DNA from: Bifidobacterium miconis
GTDB lineage: Bacteria; Actinomycetota; Actinomycetes; Actinomycetales; Bifidobacteriaceae
Length of the DNA: 64,000 nt
Assembly (NCBI RefSeq): GCF_019331735.1
Contig: NZ_JAHBBH010000003.1
Span: 62,001 to 126,000 of the forward strand
Direction of reading: 5' to 3'
Shown piece by piece: positions 54,243 through 62,338 of the stretch. Both the position numbers and the translations under genes were made by a program. Each line of letters opens with the position of its first letter. The first letter of the stretch is position 1. The notes under the pieces were generated by a model, which was given only the letters and a program-made list of their open reading frames with translations, was not told where the DNA came from and did not search any database.

Positions 54243-55478
54243 CTACCGGTTCGGATGCTGGATCGGCACGACGACCGGGCCGGTGGAGCCGGCCGGCACC
54301 TTGCCGTCGGCCTCCATCTGCGCGGCGATGTCGTTGGCGATCGTGAGCAGCGTGTCGACGATCTGGTCCTCGGGCACGGTCTTGACGACCTTGCCCTTGA
54401 TGAAGATCTGTCCCTTGCCGTTGCCGGACGCCACGCCGAGGTCGGCCTCGCGAGCCTCGCCCGGGCCGTTGACGATGCAACCCATGACGGCCACGCGGAT
54501 CGGCGCGGTGATGTTCTTCAGGCCTTCGGTCACGGCGGAGGCAAGCTGGATCACGTCCACCTGCGCGCGGCCGCAGCTCGGGCAGGAGATGATGTCGAAC
54601 TTGCGCGGACGCAGGCCCATGTATTCGAGTAGCTTGCAGCCGACCTTCACCTCTTCGACCGGCGGTGCGGACAGCGACACGCGGATCGTGTCGCCGATGC
54701 CCTCGGCGAGCAGCGCGCCGAACGCGAGGCACGACTTGATGGTGCCCTGCCATGCCGGGCCGGCTTCGGTGACGCCGAGGTGCAACGGCCAGTCGCCCTT
54801 CGAGGCGAGCAGACGGTAGGTCTGCACCATGGTGATCACGTCGTGGTGCTTGACGGAGATCTTGAAGTCGTGGAAGCCGACGTCCTCGAACATGCGCGCC
54901 TCCTTGAGCGCGCTGGCCACGAGCGCCTCCGGGGTGGGGCCGCCGTACTTGGCGTACAGGTCCTTGTCGAGCGAGCCGGCGTTCACGCCGATGCGCAGCG
55001 AGATGCCCGCGTCGGTCGCGGCCTTGCAGATGTCGGGGCCGACCTGGTCGAACTTGCGGATGTTGCCCGGGTTGACGCGCACGGCCGCGCAGCCCGCGTC
55101 AATGGCTTGGAACACGTACTTGGACTGGAAGTGGATGTCGGCGATGACCGGGATCGGCGACTTGCGCACGATCTCGGGCAGCGCGTCCGCATCGTCCTGG
55201 CTCGGCACGGCGACGCGCACGATGTCGCAACCGGCGGCGGTCAGCTCGGCGATCTGCTGGAGCGTGGCGCCGACGTTTGCGGTGAGCGTGTTGGTCATCG
55301 ACTGCACGCTGATGGGCGCTCCCCCGCCGACCGGCACGGGACCGACCATGATGCGGCGCGACTTGCGGCGCGGGTGCAGCGGCGATTCGCTGGTCAGCTC
55401 GACCGGATCGCCGGTTTTGCGGAACGGCTTGCCGGCGGGCGGCTGAAGGGTGGTGGATTCGGCGTTCGGCGTGTTCAT
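54243..55478 (-). CDS. ispG: 4-hydroxy-3-methylbut-2-enyl diphosphate synthase
   Basis: 411 residues; start at 55478 (MNTPNAES) with AGGGGAACG upstream. The MEP-pathway enzyme turns MEcPP into HMBPP using a 4Fe-4S cluster. Cluster ligands visible: ISCPSCGRA and [11 protein letters not shown]. The TIM-barrel part includes [10 protein letters not shown] and VRVNPGNI. It ends in a Pro-rich stretch, and the last codons adjoin a family R repeat. 75 bp after dxr. Confidence 0.94.
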   Translation of the reverse strand: MNTPNAESTTLQPPAGKPFRKTGDPVELTSESPLHPRRKSRRIMVGPVPVGGGAPISVQSMTNTLTANVGATLQQIAELTAAGCDIVRVAVPSQDDADALPEIVRKSPIPVIADIHFQSKYVFQAIDAGCAAVRVNPGNIRKFDQVGPDICKAATDAGISLRIGVNAGSLDKDLYAKYGGPTPEALVASALKEARMFEDVGFHDFKISVKHHDVITMVQTYRLLASKGDWPLHLGVTEAGPAWQGTIKSCLAFGALLAEGIGDTIRVSLSAPPVEEVKVGCKLLEYMGLRPRKFDIISCPSCGRAQVDVIQLASAVTEGLKNITAPIRVAVMGCIVNGPGEAREADLGVASGNGKGQIFIKGKVVKTVPEDQIVDTLLTIANDIAAQMEADGKVPAGSTGPVVVPIQHPNR

Positions 55479-55553
55479 GTTCTGATTCGTTCCCCTACGC
55501 GTCTCATAGTTACGGGCCGGCGGCAACCGCACGGCCCGTATTCACGATATCGA

Positions 55554-56738
55554 CTACTGCCTGTTTATCAGATCGTCCGCACGACGGCGGGCTTCCAGCT
55601 CGAGTCGGCTCATTTCCTCCACGGATGCGAACAGCGGATTGCCGCGCAGTTCGGCGTCCATCTCGTCGAGCACCTCCCTGACGGTGTCGACGATGCCGAG
55701 ATACGGCAGCCGGTGTCCGAGGAACGCGTGCACGGCCTGCTCGTTGGCCGCGTTGAGCACGGCCGTATGCTTTTCGGAGGCCTTGAGGCAGTGGCGTGCC
55801 AGCGAGACGGCGGGGAACGCCTCGTCGTCGAGCGGCTCGAACGTCCACTGCGCGGCCTTGGTCCAGTCGCAGGCGGCCGCCACGTTGCCGAGACGATCCG
55901 GCGCGGACAGGCCGAGCGCGATCGGCAGGCGCATGTCCGGCGGCGACGCCTGACAGATCGTCGCGCCGTCGCGGAATTCGACCATCGAATGCACGATAGA
56001 CTGCGGGTGCACGGTCACGGCGATGCGGTCCGGCTCGATGTCGAACAGCCGACTCGCCTCGATGACTTCGAGGCCCTTGTTCATGAGCGTGGACGAGTTG
56101 ATGGTGACGACCGGGCCCATGTGCCACGTCGGGTGGTTCAATGCCTGTTCAGGTGTGATGTCGGCCATGTCGGCGCGCTTCCACCCGCGGAACGGGCCTC
56201 CGGACGCGGTGACGACGAGCCTGCTGACCTCGCCGTGCGTGCCGGCGCGCAGCGACTGCCAGATCGCGGAATGTTCGGAGTCGACCGGATTGATCTGGTC
56301 GTCGCGCGTCTGCGCGCCGAACAGCAGATGGCCGCCGGCCACGACGGACTCCTTGTTGGCGAGCGCCAGCTGGGAGCCGGCCTTGAGCGCGGCGATGGAC
56401 GGTTCGAGTCCGATGGATCCGGTGATGCCGTTGAGCACGACGGCGGCCCCGCTGCCGGCCAGTTCGATGACGGCCTCGGGACCGGCCTGAATGGTGGTGT
56501 CCTTGGCGCCGGCCGCGTCGAGCGCCTCGCGCAGCGGCTTGGCGGCCGCCTTGTCGTAGACGGCGACCTGCGGCACGTGGAACCGCGCCGCCTGTTGGGC
56601 GAGCAGGTCGACGTGCGCGCCGCCCGCGGCCAGACCGGTAACGACGAAGCGTTCGGGATGGCGCGAGATGACGTCGAGGCCCTGCGTGCCAATGGATCCG
56701 GTGGATCCGAGAATGACGACTGTTTTGAGCTGGTTCAC
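55554..56738 (-). CDS. dxr: 1-deoxy-D-xylulose 5-phosphate reductoisomerase
   Basis: 394 residues. NADPH site LGSTGSIGTQGLDVI; LANKESVVAGG; PVDSEHSAIWQSL (metal-binding Asp and Glu); TASGGPFRG; NHPTWHMGP and NSSTLMNKGLEVIEA; and HPQSIVHSMVEF. First committed step of the MEP pathway. Overlaps the upstream DivIVA-like gene by 4 bases (ATGA). Confidence 0.95.
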   Translation of the reverse strand: MNQLKTVVILGSTGSIGTQGLDVISRHPERFVVTGLAAGGAHVDLLAQQAARFHVPQVAVYDKAAAKPLREALDAAGAKDTTIQAGPEAVIELAGSGAAVVLNGITGSIGLEPSIAALKAGSQLALANKESVVAGGHLLFGAQTRDDQINPVDSEHSAIWQSLRAGTHGEVSRLVVTASGGPFRGWKRADMADITPEQALNHPTWHMGPVVTINSSTLMNKGLEVIEASRLFDIEPDRIAVTVHPQSIVHSMVEFRDGATICQASPPDMRLPIALGLSAPDRLGNVAAACDWTKAAQWTFEPLDDEAFPAVSLARHCLKASEKHTAVLNAANEQAVHAFLGHRLPYLGIVDTVREVLDEMDAELRGNPLFASVEEMSRLELEARRRADDLINRQ

Positions 56739-58312
56739 TGCGCCTTCTTCTTCGGCTGGTCGTCGCCGTACAGCGACGGGAAGGACAGATCCGGAATCTC
56801 CACGTCGATGTTCTCTTCGATCTGCGGGAACAGCGTGTGCAGGTTCGTGTCGTTGTGCTGCTTCGGCTTGCCGCCCGGCTGCACGACCGCGGGCTGCACG
56901 ACGGGGGGCTGTGCCGCCGGCCGGGTCGAGGAGGCCGTTGCGGGCGAAGTCGCCGGGGCCGCCGGAGCGGCCGGGCTCTCTGCCGCGACCGGTTCGTGCT
57001 CCGCGGAGGCGGAGACGGCGGAGGCGGCGGCCGCCATGACATGCACGTCAGGAACGCTCGGCAGGTCCAGCGACGGCACGCTCGGGCGAAACGCCGTCGG
57101 GGCGGACTGCGCGGCACGCTCTTGGGACACTTCGACGATGTGCGCCAGCTGGGCCAGTGACGAACCGGCAGGAGCCGACGACGGTTCGGCCGGAGCCGGG
57201 GCCGGGGTTTCGGCAGCTTCGGGTTCGACGGACGATGTGGCCGGAACGGCCAGGGCCGGGGCAGGTTCGGCGGTCGCATCATGCGCATCATGCGCGGCGG
57301 ATACGACGGGCGTAACGGGCGACGGAATCGGTGCGGCCGGCTCGGAAACGGGCTGGGCGACGTGCACGGGGGCCGCGGGGACCGCAGGCGCCGGAGCGGG
57401 CGCCGCCGCGGGTTCCGGTGCCGGAGGCACGACCGTCGCAGCCGTTGTGGTTGCCGGGGCCGCCGAGGCCGCGGCGGGGATGACCGGCGAGGCCGGGGCC
57501 GGGGCGAAAATGGCCTGTTCCGCCTTGTGCAGCGCGTCGAAGGATTCGGCCTCGGTCTTGGCGGCGTCGTCCGTTGCGCCCGTCGACGGCCTTGGCGCGT
57601 CCGGGGACGGGATCAGCGGAGAGACGCCCTGCGCAGAACGCGCGGCGGACGGCGCCGCGACGTCGTCGCGGTCAAGGTCCGCGACGCGCGCAAACGATTC
57701 GAGACGGCTCAGCAGCTGCACGCACGCGTTGAGGAAATAGTCGACCTGACGTTCGTCGTAGCCGGCCTTGCCCTTGCGTTGCGTGAAGATCGCGCTGCTG
57801 ACCGAAGCGGAGGTGACGTTCTTGAATTTGTCGACGTCCTGCCGGCGCGCGCCGTCCACCGCAAGTTCGGCGGCGACCTTGTCGACGATGTTGTCGATGA
57901 GACGGTCGACCTGCTTGCGGTCGTAGGACGGGGTCTTCTTCTGACCGTCCTGGAAGCGCGCCCTGTGCGCGCGGGAGACGTGATTCGCGATCTGTCGGTA
58001 CAGGTCCTCGGTCTGCGCGCGCCATGCCACGCGGCCCTGATCGGCGATCTGCGTGGCCGTCTGCCGGTCCACCACCGCGCGTTCGAGACGGGACAATGCG
58101 GCGTCGACCTGGGCGATGTCGTACCCGTCCTTCGCCATATCAAAGGAGACGTTCTGGATGTCGCGCTGCGTCAACGCCGATTCGTCGCTGTCGTACAGGG
58201 CGTGCGCCCGGTCCAGAAACGCGTCGACCTGACCGGTATCGTAGCCGAGCTTCCGCTTTCCCGCGCGCGCGATCAACGCCCCGCCTCGTCCGGCATCAGG
58301 TTCCTGCGCCAT
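56735..58312 (-). CDS. DivIVA-like protein with four GYDxxQVD repeats
   Basis: 525 residues; start at 58312 with GGAGGTC upstream. The N-terminal ~260 residues hold four copies of the DivIVA start motif: GYDTGQVDAFLDRAH, GYDIAQVDAALSRLE, SYDRKQVDRLIDNI, and GYDERQVDYFLNAC. The rest is an Ala/Pro/Thr/Val-rich disordered region ending in EENIDVEIPDLSFPSLYGDD. DivIVA proteins bind curved membranes and organise pole growth in Actinobacteria. It is the first gene of the isoprenoid/uppS operon, linking growth sites with lipid carrier supply. Confidence 0.75.
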   Translation of the reverse strand: MAQEPDAGRGGALIARAGKRKLGYDTGQVDAFLDRAHALYDSDESALTQRDIQNVSFDMAKDGYDIAQVDAALSRLERAVVDRQTATQIADQGRVAWRAQTEDLYRQIANHVSRAHRARFQDGQKKTPSYDRKQVDRLIDNIVDKVAAELAVDGARRQDVDKFKNVTSASVSSAIFTQRKGKAGYDERQVDYFLNACVQLLSRLESFARVADLDRDDVAAPSAARSAQGVSPLIPSPDAPRPSTGATDDAAKTEAESFDALHKAEQAIFAPAPASPVIPAAASAAPATTTAATVVPPAPEPAAAPAPAPAVPAAPVHVAQPVSEPAAPIPSPVTPVVSAAHDAHDATAEPAPALAVPATSSVEPEAAETPAPAPAEPSSAPAGSSLAQLAHIVEVSQERAAQSAPTAFRPSVPSLDLPSVPDVHVMAAAASAVSASAEHEPVAAESPAAPAAPATSPATASSTRPAAQPPVVQPAVVQPGGKPKQHNDTNLHTLFPQIEENIDVEIPDLSFPSLYGDDQPKKKAQ

Positions 58313-58527
58313 CGATATCGACCTCCTACGGATAGTTGCATACGGTTTTACTGTACGTTGCGCTTGCGACGCCGACCGCGGCGCCATCAGCGCCGCCGGG
58401 CCGGAACGCGATGCGACGCGCCGATTTGTTGTCGACGTTCTCGGCCTGATACCGCCGAAAACCGGTTCGGCCGGCATCCCCTTCCGCCGTTCGCGTCGAA
58501 GCGGCCGTGTAGTGTGCGGTTCGTTGC

Positions 58528-58601
58528 GGGCGATTAGCTCAGTTGGTTAGAGCGCCACCTTTACACGGTGGATGTCGGGGGTTCGAATCCCTCATCGCCC
58601 A
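58528..58601 (+). tRNA. tRNA-Val (anticodon TAC)
   Basis: Cloverleaf read by eye: acceptor GGGCGAT / ATCGCCC, D-arm TAGCTCAGTTGGTTAGAGC, anticodon stem CCACC/GGTGG with loop TTTACAC (anticodon TAC at 58562-58564), T-arm GGGGG-TTCGAAT-CCC. CC follows the discriminator A. Confidence 0.95.
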
Positions 58602-58607
58602 CCCTCA

Positions 58608-58633
58608 AAAACCGGCGGAATTCCGCCGGTTTT
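58608..58633 (+). terminator. Terminator of tRNA-Val
   Basis: Perfect 26-bp palindrome AAAACCGGCGGAA / TTCCGCCGGTTTT, seven bases after the tRNA. Confidence 0.8.
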
Positions 58634-58717
58634 CTCGTTTTCAGACAGCCTCCTCCCACATTCCGCCCACGTCACGGGCATCCCGCGGGCTCGCTTTCGC
58701 GCGCATGCGGATATGAC

Positions 58718-58747
58718 GAAGGCCGCCGGATCATCCCGACGGCCTTC
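58718..58747. terminator. Terminator hairpin of the DUF3052 gene
   Basis: GAAGGCCG (58718-58725) pairs with CGGCCTTC (58740-58747), 17 bases past the DUF3052 stop on the minus strand. Confidence 0.5.
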
Positions 58748-58763
58748 AACGTGTTCATGCGGT

Positions 58764-59180
58764 TCAGCGGCCCTTGCCGAAGGCGCGCAGCTGAATGCCG
58801 TTCCAGTCCTTGCTGACGGTCAGCGGCGTCGCGGCGTTCATGCCGGCGGTCTTCGCGGCGGACTGCACGGTGCTGGAGCTTGCCGCGCCCGGACGGCCCG
58901 GCTTCGGGGTGAGCACCCACAGCGGGCCGTCGTCGCCGAGAACGGCGTAGGCATCGACGATCACGTCGGACAGCTCGTCCTCGTCGTCGCCGTCGCGCCA
59001 CCAGATGATCACGCCGTCGACGGCGGAATCATAGTCCTCGTCGACCAGTTCCTCGCCGGTCAACCCTTCGATTTCGGCGCGGACGGAATCGTCCACGTCG
59101 TCGTCCCACAACCATTCCTGGACGAAGTCGCCCTTGTGGAATCCGAATTCTTCAGCGTTAGCAGATGCCGTTTGATTCAC
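58764..59180 (-). CDS. DUF3052 family protein
   Basis: 138 residues. Good match by eye to the actinobacterial DUF3052 family: FGFHKGDFVQEWLWDDDVDD, TGEELVDEDYDSAVDGVIIW, LWVLTPKPGRPG, AGMNAATPLTVS, and a final W-N-G-I-Q-L. An acidic cytoplasmic protein. Family members are conserved in Actinobacteria without an established activity. It stands alone between a tRNA and a Lon-like protease gene. Confidence 0.85.
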   Translation of the reverse strand: MNQTASANAEEFGFHKGDFVQEWLWDDDVDDSVRAEIEGLTGEELVDEDYDSAVDGVIIWWRDGDDEDELSDVIVDAYAVLGDDGPLWVLTPKPGRPGAASSSTVQSAAKTAGMNAATPLTVSKDWNGIQLRAFGKGR

Positions 59181-59373
59181 GCATCACACAATACCAAGAA
59201 GCGGCGAACAGCAACGTTAACGGTCCACGGCGCGTCGCGGGCCGCAACGTCTCGCCAGCCCCGACCATATCGGCGCAACGCGGGTCGTGTGGTGCCAGTC
59301 ATTGGCTGGTGCGGCAAACGGCCGCGGGCCGCGGGCAACGTCCCGGCGTCGCCGTCCCGCATCGGACGCGACG

Positions 59374-60372
59374 TCACTTGGCCATGCAGTGCGCCAGCGT
59401 CTCCCCTTCGCCCTTGCCGATCGCCACGAGCGCCCGGTATGCGTCGTCCAGCGTTGCGACCTTCACGTCGCGCAGCCCGGACGGCACGTGTCCGACGACC
59501 TCGTCGCAGTTCGACTCGGGGGCGAGGAACCACGTCGCGCCGTCGCGCTTCGCGCCGAGCATCTTGAGCCGAATGCCGCCGATCGCGCCGACCTTGCCGT
59601 TCTTCGACATCGTGCCGGTGCCGGCGATCGTCTTGCCGCCGGTCTCGTTCTCCGGCGTGAGCTTGTCGATCAGGCCGAGCGCGTACATCATGCCGGCCGA
59701 CGGGCCGCCGATGTCGTCGACGTGCATGGTCACCTTCACACCGTCCGTGTCCACGCCGAGCTTCTTCGCGTACGCGAGCGCGGCCGCGGTGGCCGTGTCC
59801 TGCGAGGAGCTCATCTCCTTGCTGCTTTCCTTCTTGTACTCCTCGGCGGTCTGGCCGACCGGCACCACGGCTTCCTGCGGCATCACGGTCTGGTGCGGGT
59901 CGAGCCACGCGTACACCGTCTGCAGGTTGGTGACGGGATAGCCCGGCACGCCGGACGCGTTGACCGTGACGAGCAGCAGCTTGCCTTTGTCCTCGTGCGT
60001 CGTCGCGCCGGTGACGGCGATGACCTGCTTGCCGTCGGTTTCGCCGAGCACGTCGGCGGTCGGCCCGGGGCCTTCGACCGCGTACGCGCTGGGCAGGCAC
60101 AGGACGATGACGGACAGCAGCACGGCGACGGTGCCGGTGAAGTACTTGGGATCCAGGCCGCGATACGGTTCCAGCCACGCGCGGACGGCGCCGGGCACGC
60201 CTGCGATGCGCTGCCGCAGGCCGCGTCGATTCGGTCGCGGCGGCTCGGCATCGCCGTCGTCGCGCGCATCCTCGGCGTCCGGTTCCGTTGCGTTGGGAAC
60301 GGCGTCCGGTTCGGCCTGCGCGGCGTCGCCGTCGAATATGCCTTTGGCGTGAGACTGGCGTTTCTGGTGCAT
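59374..60372 (-). CDS. Membrane-anchored Lon-like serine protease lacking a PDZ domain
   Basis: 332 residues; start at 60372 with GGGAGG upstream. Acidic cytoplasmic N-terminus, one helix (TVAVLLSVIVLCLPSAYAV), then a region like the YlbL family, then the Lon C-terminal domain with Ser in DDIGGPSAGMMYALG and Lys in IGGIRLKMLGAK as the catalytic dyad. In YlbL-type proteins a PDZ domain of about 90 residues lies between; here DTATAAALAYAKKLGV leads almost directly into VTMHVDDIGGPSAG. Divergent from the hydrolase gene at 60436. Confidence 0.8.
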   Translation of the reverse strand: MHQKRQSHAKGIFDGDAAQAEPDAVPNATEPDAEDARDDGDAEPPRPNRRGLRQRIAGVPGAVRAWLEPYRGLDPKYFTGTVAVLLSVIVLCLPSAYAVEGPGPTADVLGETDGKQVIAVTGATTHEDKGKLLLVTVNASGVPGYPVTNLQTVYAWLDPHQTVMPQEAVVPVGQTAEEYKKESSKEMSSSQDTATAAALAYAKKLGVDTDGVKVTMHVDDIGGPSAGMMYALGLIDKLTPENETGGKTIAGTGTMSKNGKVGAIGGIRLKMLGAKRDGATWFLAPESNCDEVVGHVPSGLRDVKVATLDDAYRALVAIGKGEGETLAHCMAK

Positions 60373-60435
60373 TATCGGCATACCTCCCATACTATGGAAC
60401 CAACCGACGTTAACACATGAGGCAGGGAACGGACT

Positions 60436-62070
60436 ATGGACGACAACGCAATCCACCAGTGGCTGATCGAGTGCTTCGGCACGATCCAGGGCGAGATGGC
60501 CTACAAGCAGCTCGAGAACTTGCCTGAGCCGATCCGCGAGCAGCTGATGAACCAGGATCCGAGCAAGCTGCCGAAACCGGCCGAAGTGCAGTCGCTGATG
60601 CAGGCGTTCACCGCGGGCGGGCTCAATTCGGTCAGCGACATGCAGCAGACGGTCGCGGCCGGTCCGATCAACGTGAAGTTGGCGCGTTCGATCGCGTTGC
60701 AGCAGGCGAACGGCGAAGGTTCGCAGGCGACGGTGAGCGCGGTGACCGGCGAGGCGGCCCGCCGCGCGATGAGCGAGGCGAACCTGTGGCTGGACACGGC
60801 GTGCGAGATGAATCCGGCCGCGGGCGAGCCGCAGGTGCTCACGCGCGCCGGCTGGGTCGAGGGCACGATCGACGCGTGGGCGAAGTTCGCCGCGCCCGTG
60901 GCCGAGTCGATGAACAACGCGTTGGCCTCGGTGATTTCGGAGCGTCTCGGCGACGCGTTCAACGGCGAGATTTCGGGCATGTTCGCCGGCCCGGTGCCGA
61001 TTCCGATCCCGGACGGCATGAAGGATCCGGCGCAGCTGATCAAGCTGCTGGGCAACACGTCGTTCGCGATGCAGCTCGGGCAGGCGGCCGGCAAGCTCTC
61101 GCACGAGGTGCACGGCAGCTTCGATCAGGGCATCGCGCTGCTGTCGAATCCGGCGGGCGGCCTGATCGCGCAGAACGTCGAGGAGTACGCGAAGGCGCTC
61201 GACATTCCGACCGACGAGGTGATGTCGTTCCTCGCGCTGCGCGAGATGGCGCACGCGCGCCTGTTCGCGTCCGTGCCGTGGCTGATGCCGCGGTTCGAGG
61301 CGCTCATCGGCAAGTACGCGCGCGGCGTGGACATCGATCTGGACGCGATGGAGGAGCAACTGCGCGAGGCGACGGCGATGGATCCGGAGGCGATTTCCGG
61401 CGCGGTGAACCTGACGAAGGTCGGCATCGCGGACACGCCGGAGCAGAAGGAGGCGCTCGCCTCGCTCGAGACGATGCTCGCCTTGGTCGAAGGCTGGGTT
61501 GATTGCGTGACGTGGCGCGCCGGCATGGCGCACATTCCGCATATCGAACAGCTGCGCGAGATGATGCGCCGCGAGCGCGCGATCGGCGGCCCGGCGGAGC
61601 GCACGTTCGAGTCGCTGCTCGGACTGGAGCTGCGCCCGAAGCGGATGCGCGAGGCCGCGGCCGTGTGGGAGAAGCTCGGCGCCACGGAAGGCCCGGAGGC
61701 CCGCGACGCGAAGTGGTCGCACCCCGATCTGCTGCCGGCTCTGCCCGATGACGCCGCCGCCACGCCGGCGCCGGCGACCGGTTCGCCCACCGGCAGTCCG
61801 GCCGTTCCCGGCACCGCCGTCACCGGCGCCGATGCCACCACCGCTTCGGCCACGCCGGCCACGCCGAACGGCGACGACCCAACCGCCGACGGATCCGCGC
61901 ATCCTGCAGGAACCAACGGATCCGCATCCGATGCGGGGCTGTCCGGCACGCCCTCCGGCGGCATCGACTGGGACGCCGAGCTCAGCAAGCTTCTCGAAGA
62001 GGATGCCGGCGACGAATCCGGCGACTCGGACGATTCATCCGATTCGCCGGATTCACCCACCGCGGAGTGA
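60436..62070 (+). CDS. Zincin-like hydrolase (DUF2342 family)
   Basis: 544 residues. The central ~350 residues match the actinobacterial family annotated as zinc-dependent metalloprotease or F420-biosynthesis-associated protein: GPINVKLARSIALQ, MFAGPVPIPIP, LGQAAGKLSHEVHGSFDQG, and LREMAHARLFASVPWL. The HExxH position reads REMAH, so the first His is Arg. The C-terminal ~110 residues are a Thr/Ala/Pro/Asp-rich disordered tail. Peptidase activity is doubtful from this sequence. Confidence 0.75.
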   Translation: MDDNAIHQWLIECFGTIQGEMAYKQLENLPEPIREQLMNQDPSKLPKPAEVQSLMQAFTAGGLNSVSDMQQTVAAGPINVKLARSIALQQANGEGSQATVSAVTGEAARRAMSEANLWLDTACEMNPAAGEPQVLTRAGWVEGTIDAWAKFAAPVAESMNNALASVISERLGDAFNGEISGMFAGPVPIPIPDGMKDPAQLIKLLGNTSFAMQLGQAAGKLSHEVHGSFDQGIALLSNPAGGLIAQNVEEYAKALDIPTDEVMSFLALREMAHARLFASVPWLMPRFEALIGKYARGVDIDLDAMEEQLREATAMDPEAISGAVNLTKVGIADTPEQKEALASLETMLALVEGWVDCVTWRAGMAHIPHIEQLREMMRRERAIGGPAERTFESLLGLELRPKRMREAAAVWEKLGATEGPEARDAKWSHPDLLPALPDDAAATPAPATGSPTGSPAVPGTAVTGADATTASATPATPNGDDPTADGSAHPAGTNGSASDAGLSGTPSGGIDWDAELSKLLEEDAGDESGDSDDSSDSPDSPTAE

Positions 62071-62118
62071 TCGCCAAGCAACCGGTTCCGCGCATGTTGA
62101 CGCCCTCACCCTGTGATC

Positions 62119-62294
62119 GTGGGCATAAGCGGTACATCATGAGCCCCGATTCGTGGGCATAGGCGGGACATATAGACGATCGTGGGCATAGACCGACCAT
62201 GTACAGGCCAATAATCACCTCTTCATGGTTGGTTTATGCCCACGTTCCCATGAACGACCATGAACGACCGGGTACATGGTCGGTCTATGCCCAC
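62119..62294. repeat. Cluster of GTGGGCATARRC repeats, direct and inverted
   Basis: Direct copies at 62119-62130, 62153-62164 and 62182-62193; inverted copies at 62232-62243 and 62283-62294. The third and fifth extend to a perfect 23-bp inverted repeat (62182-62204 with 62272-62294) including GACCGACCATGTAC. Located in the gap between convergent genes (62071-62338), which has no gene. Confidence 0.8.
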
Positions 62295-62338
62295 AACCCG
62301 CAAGCAGCCACGAGATCGTAAGATTCCACGGCCGTCCG

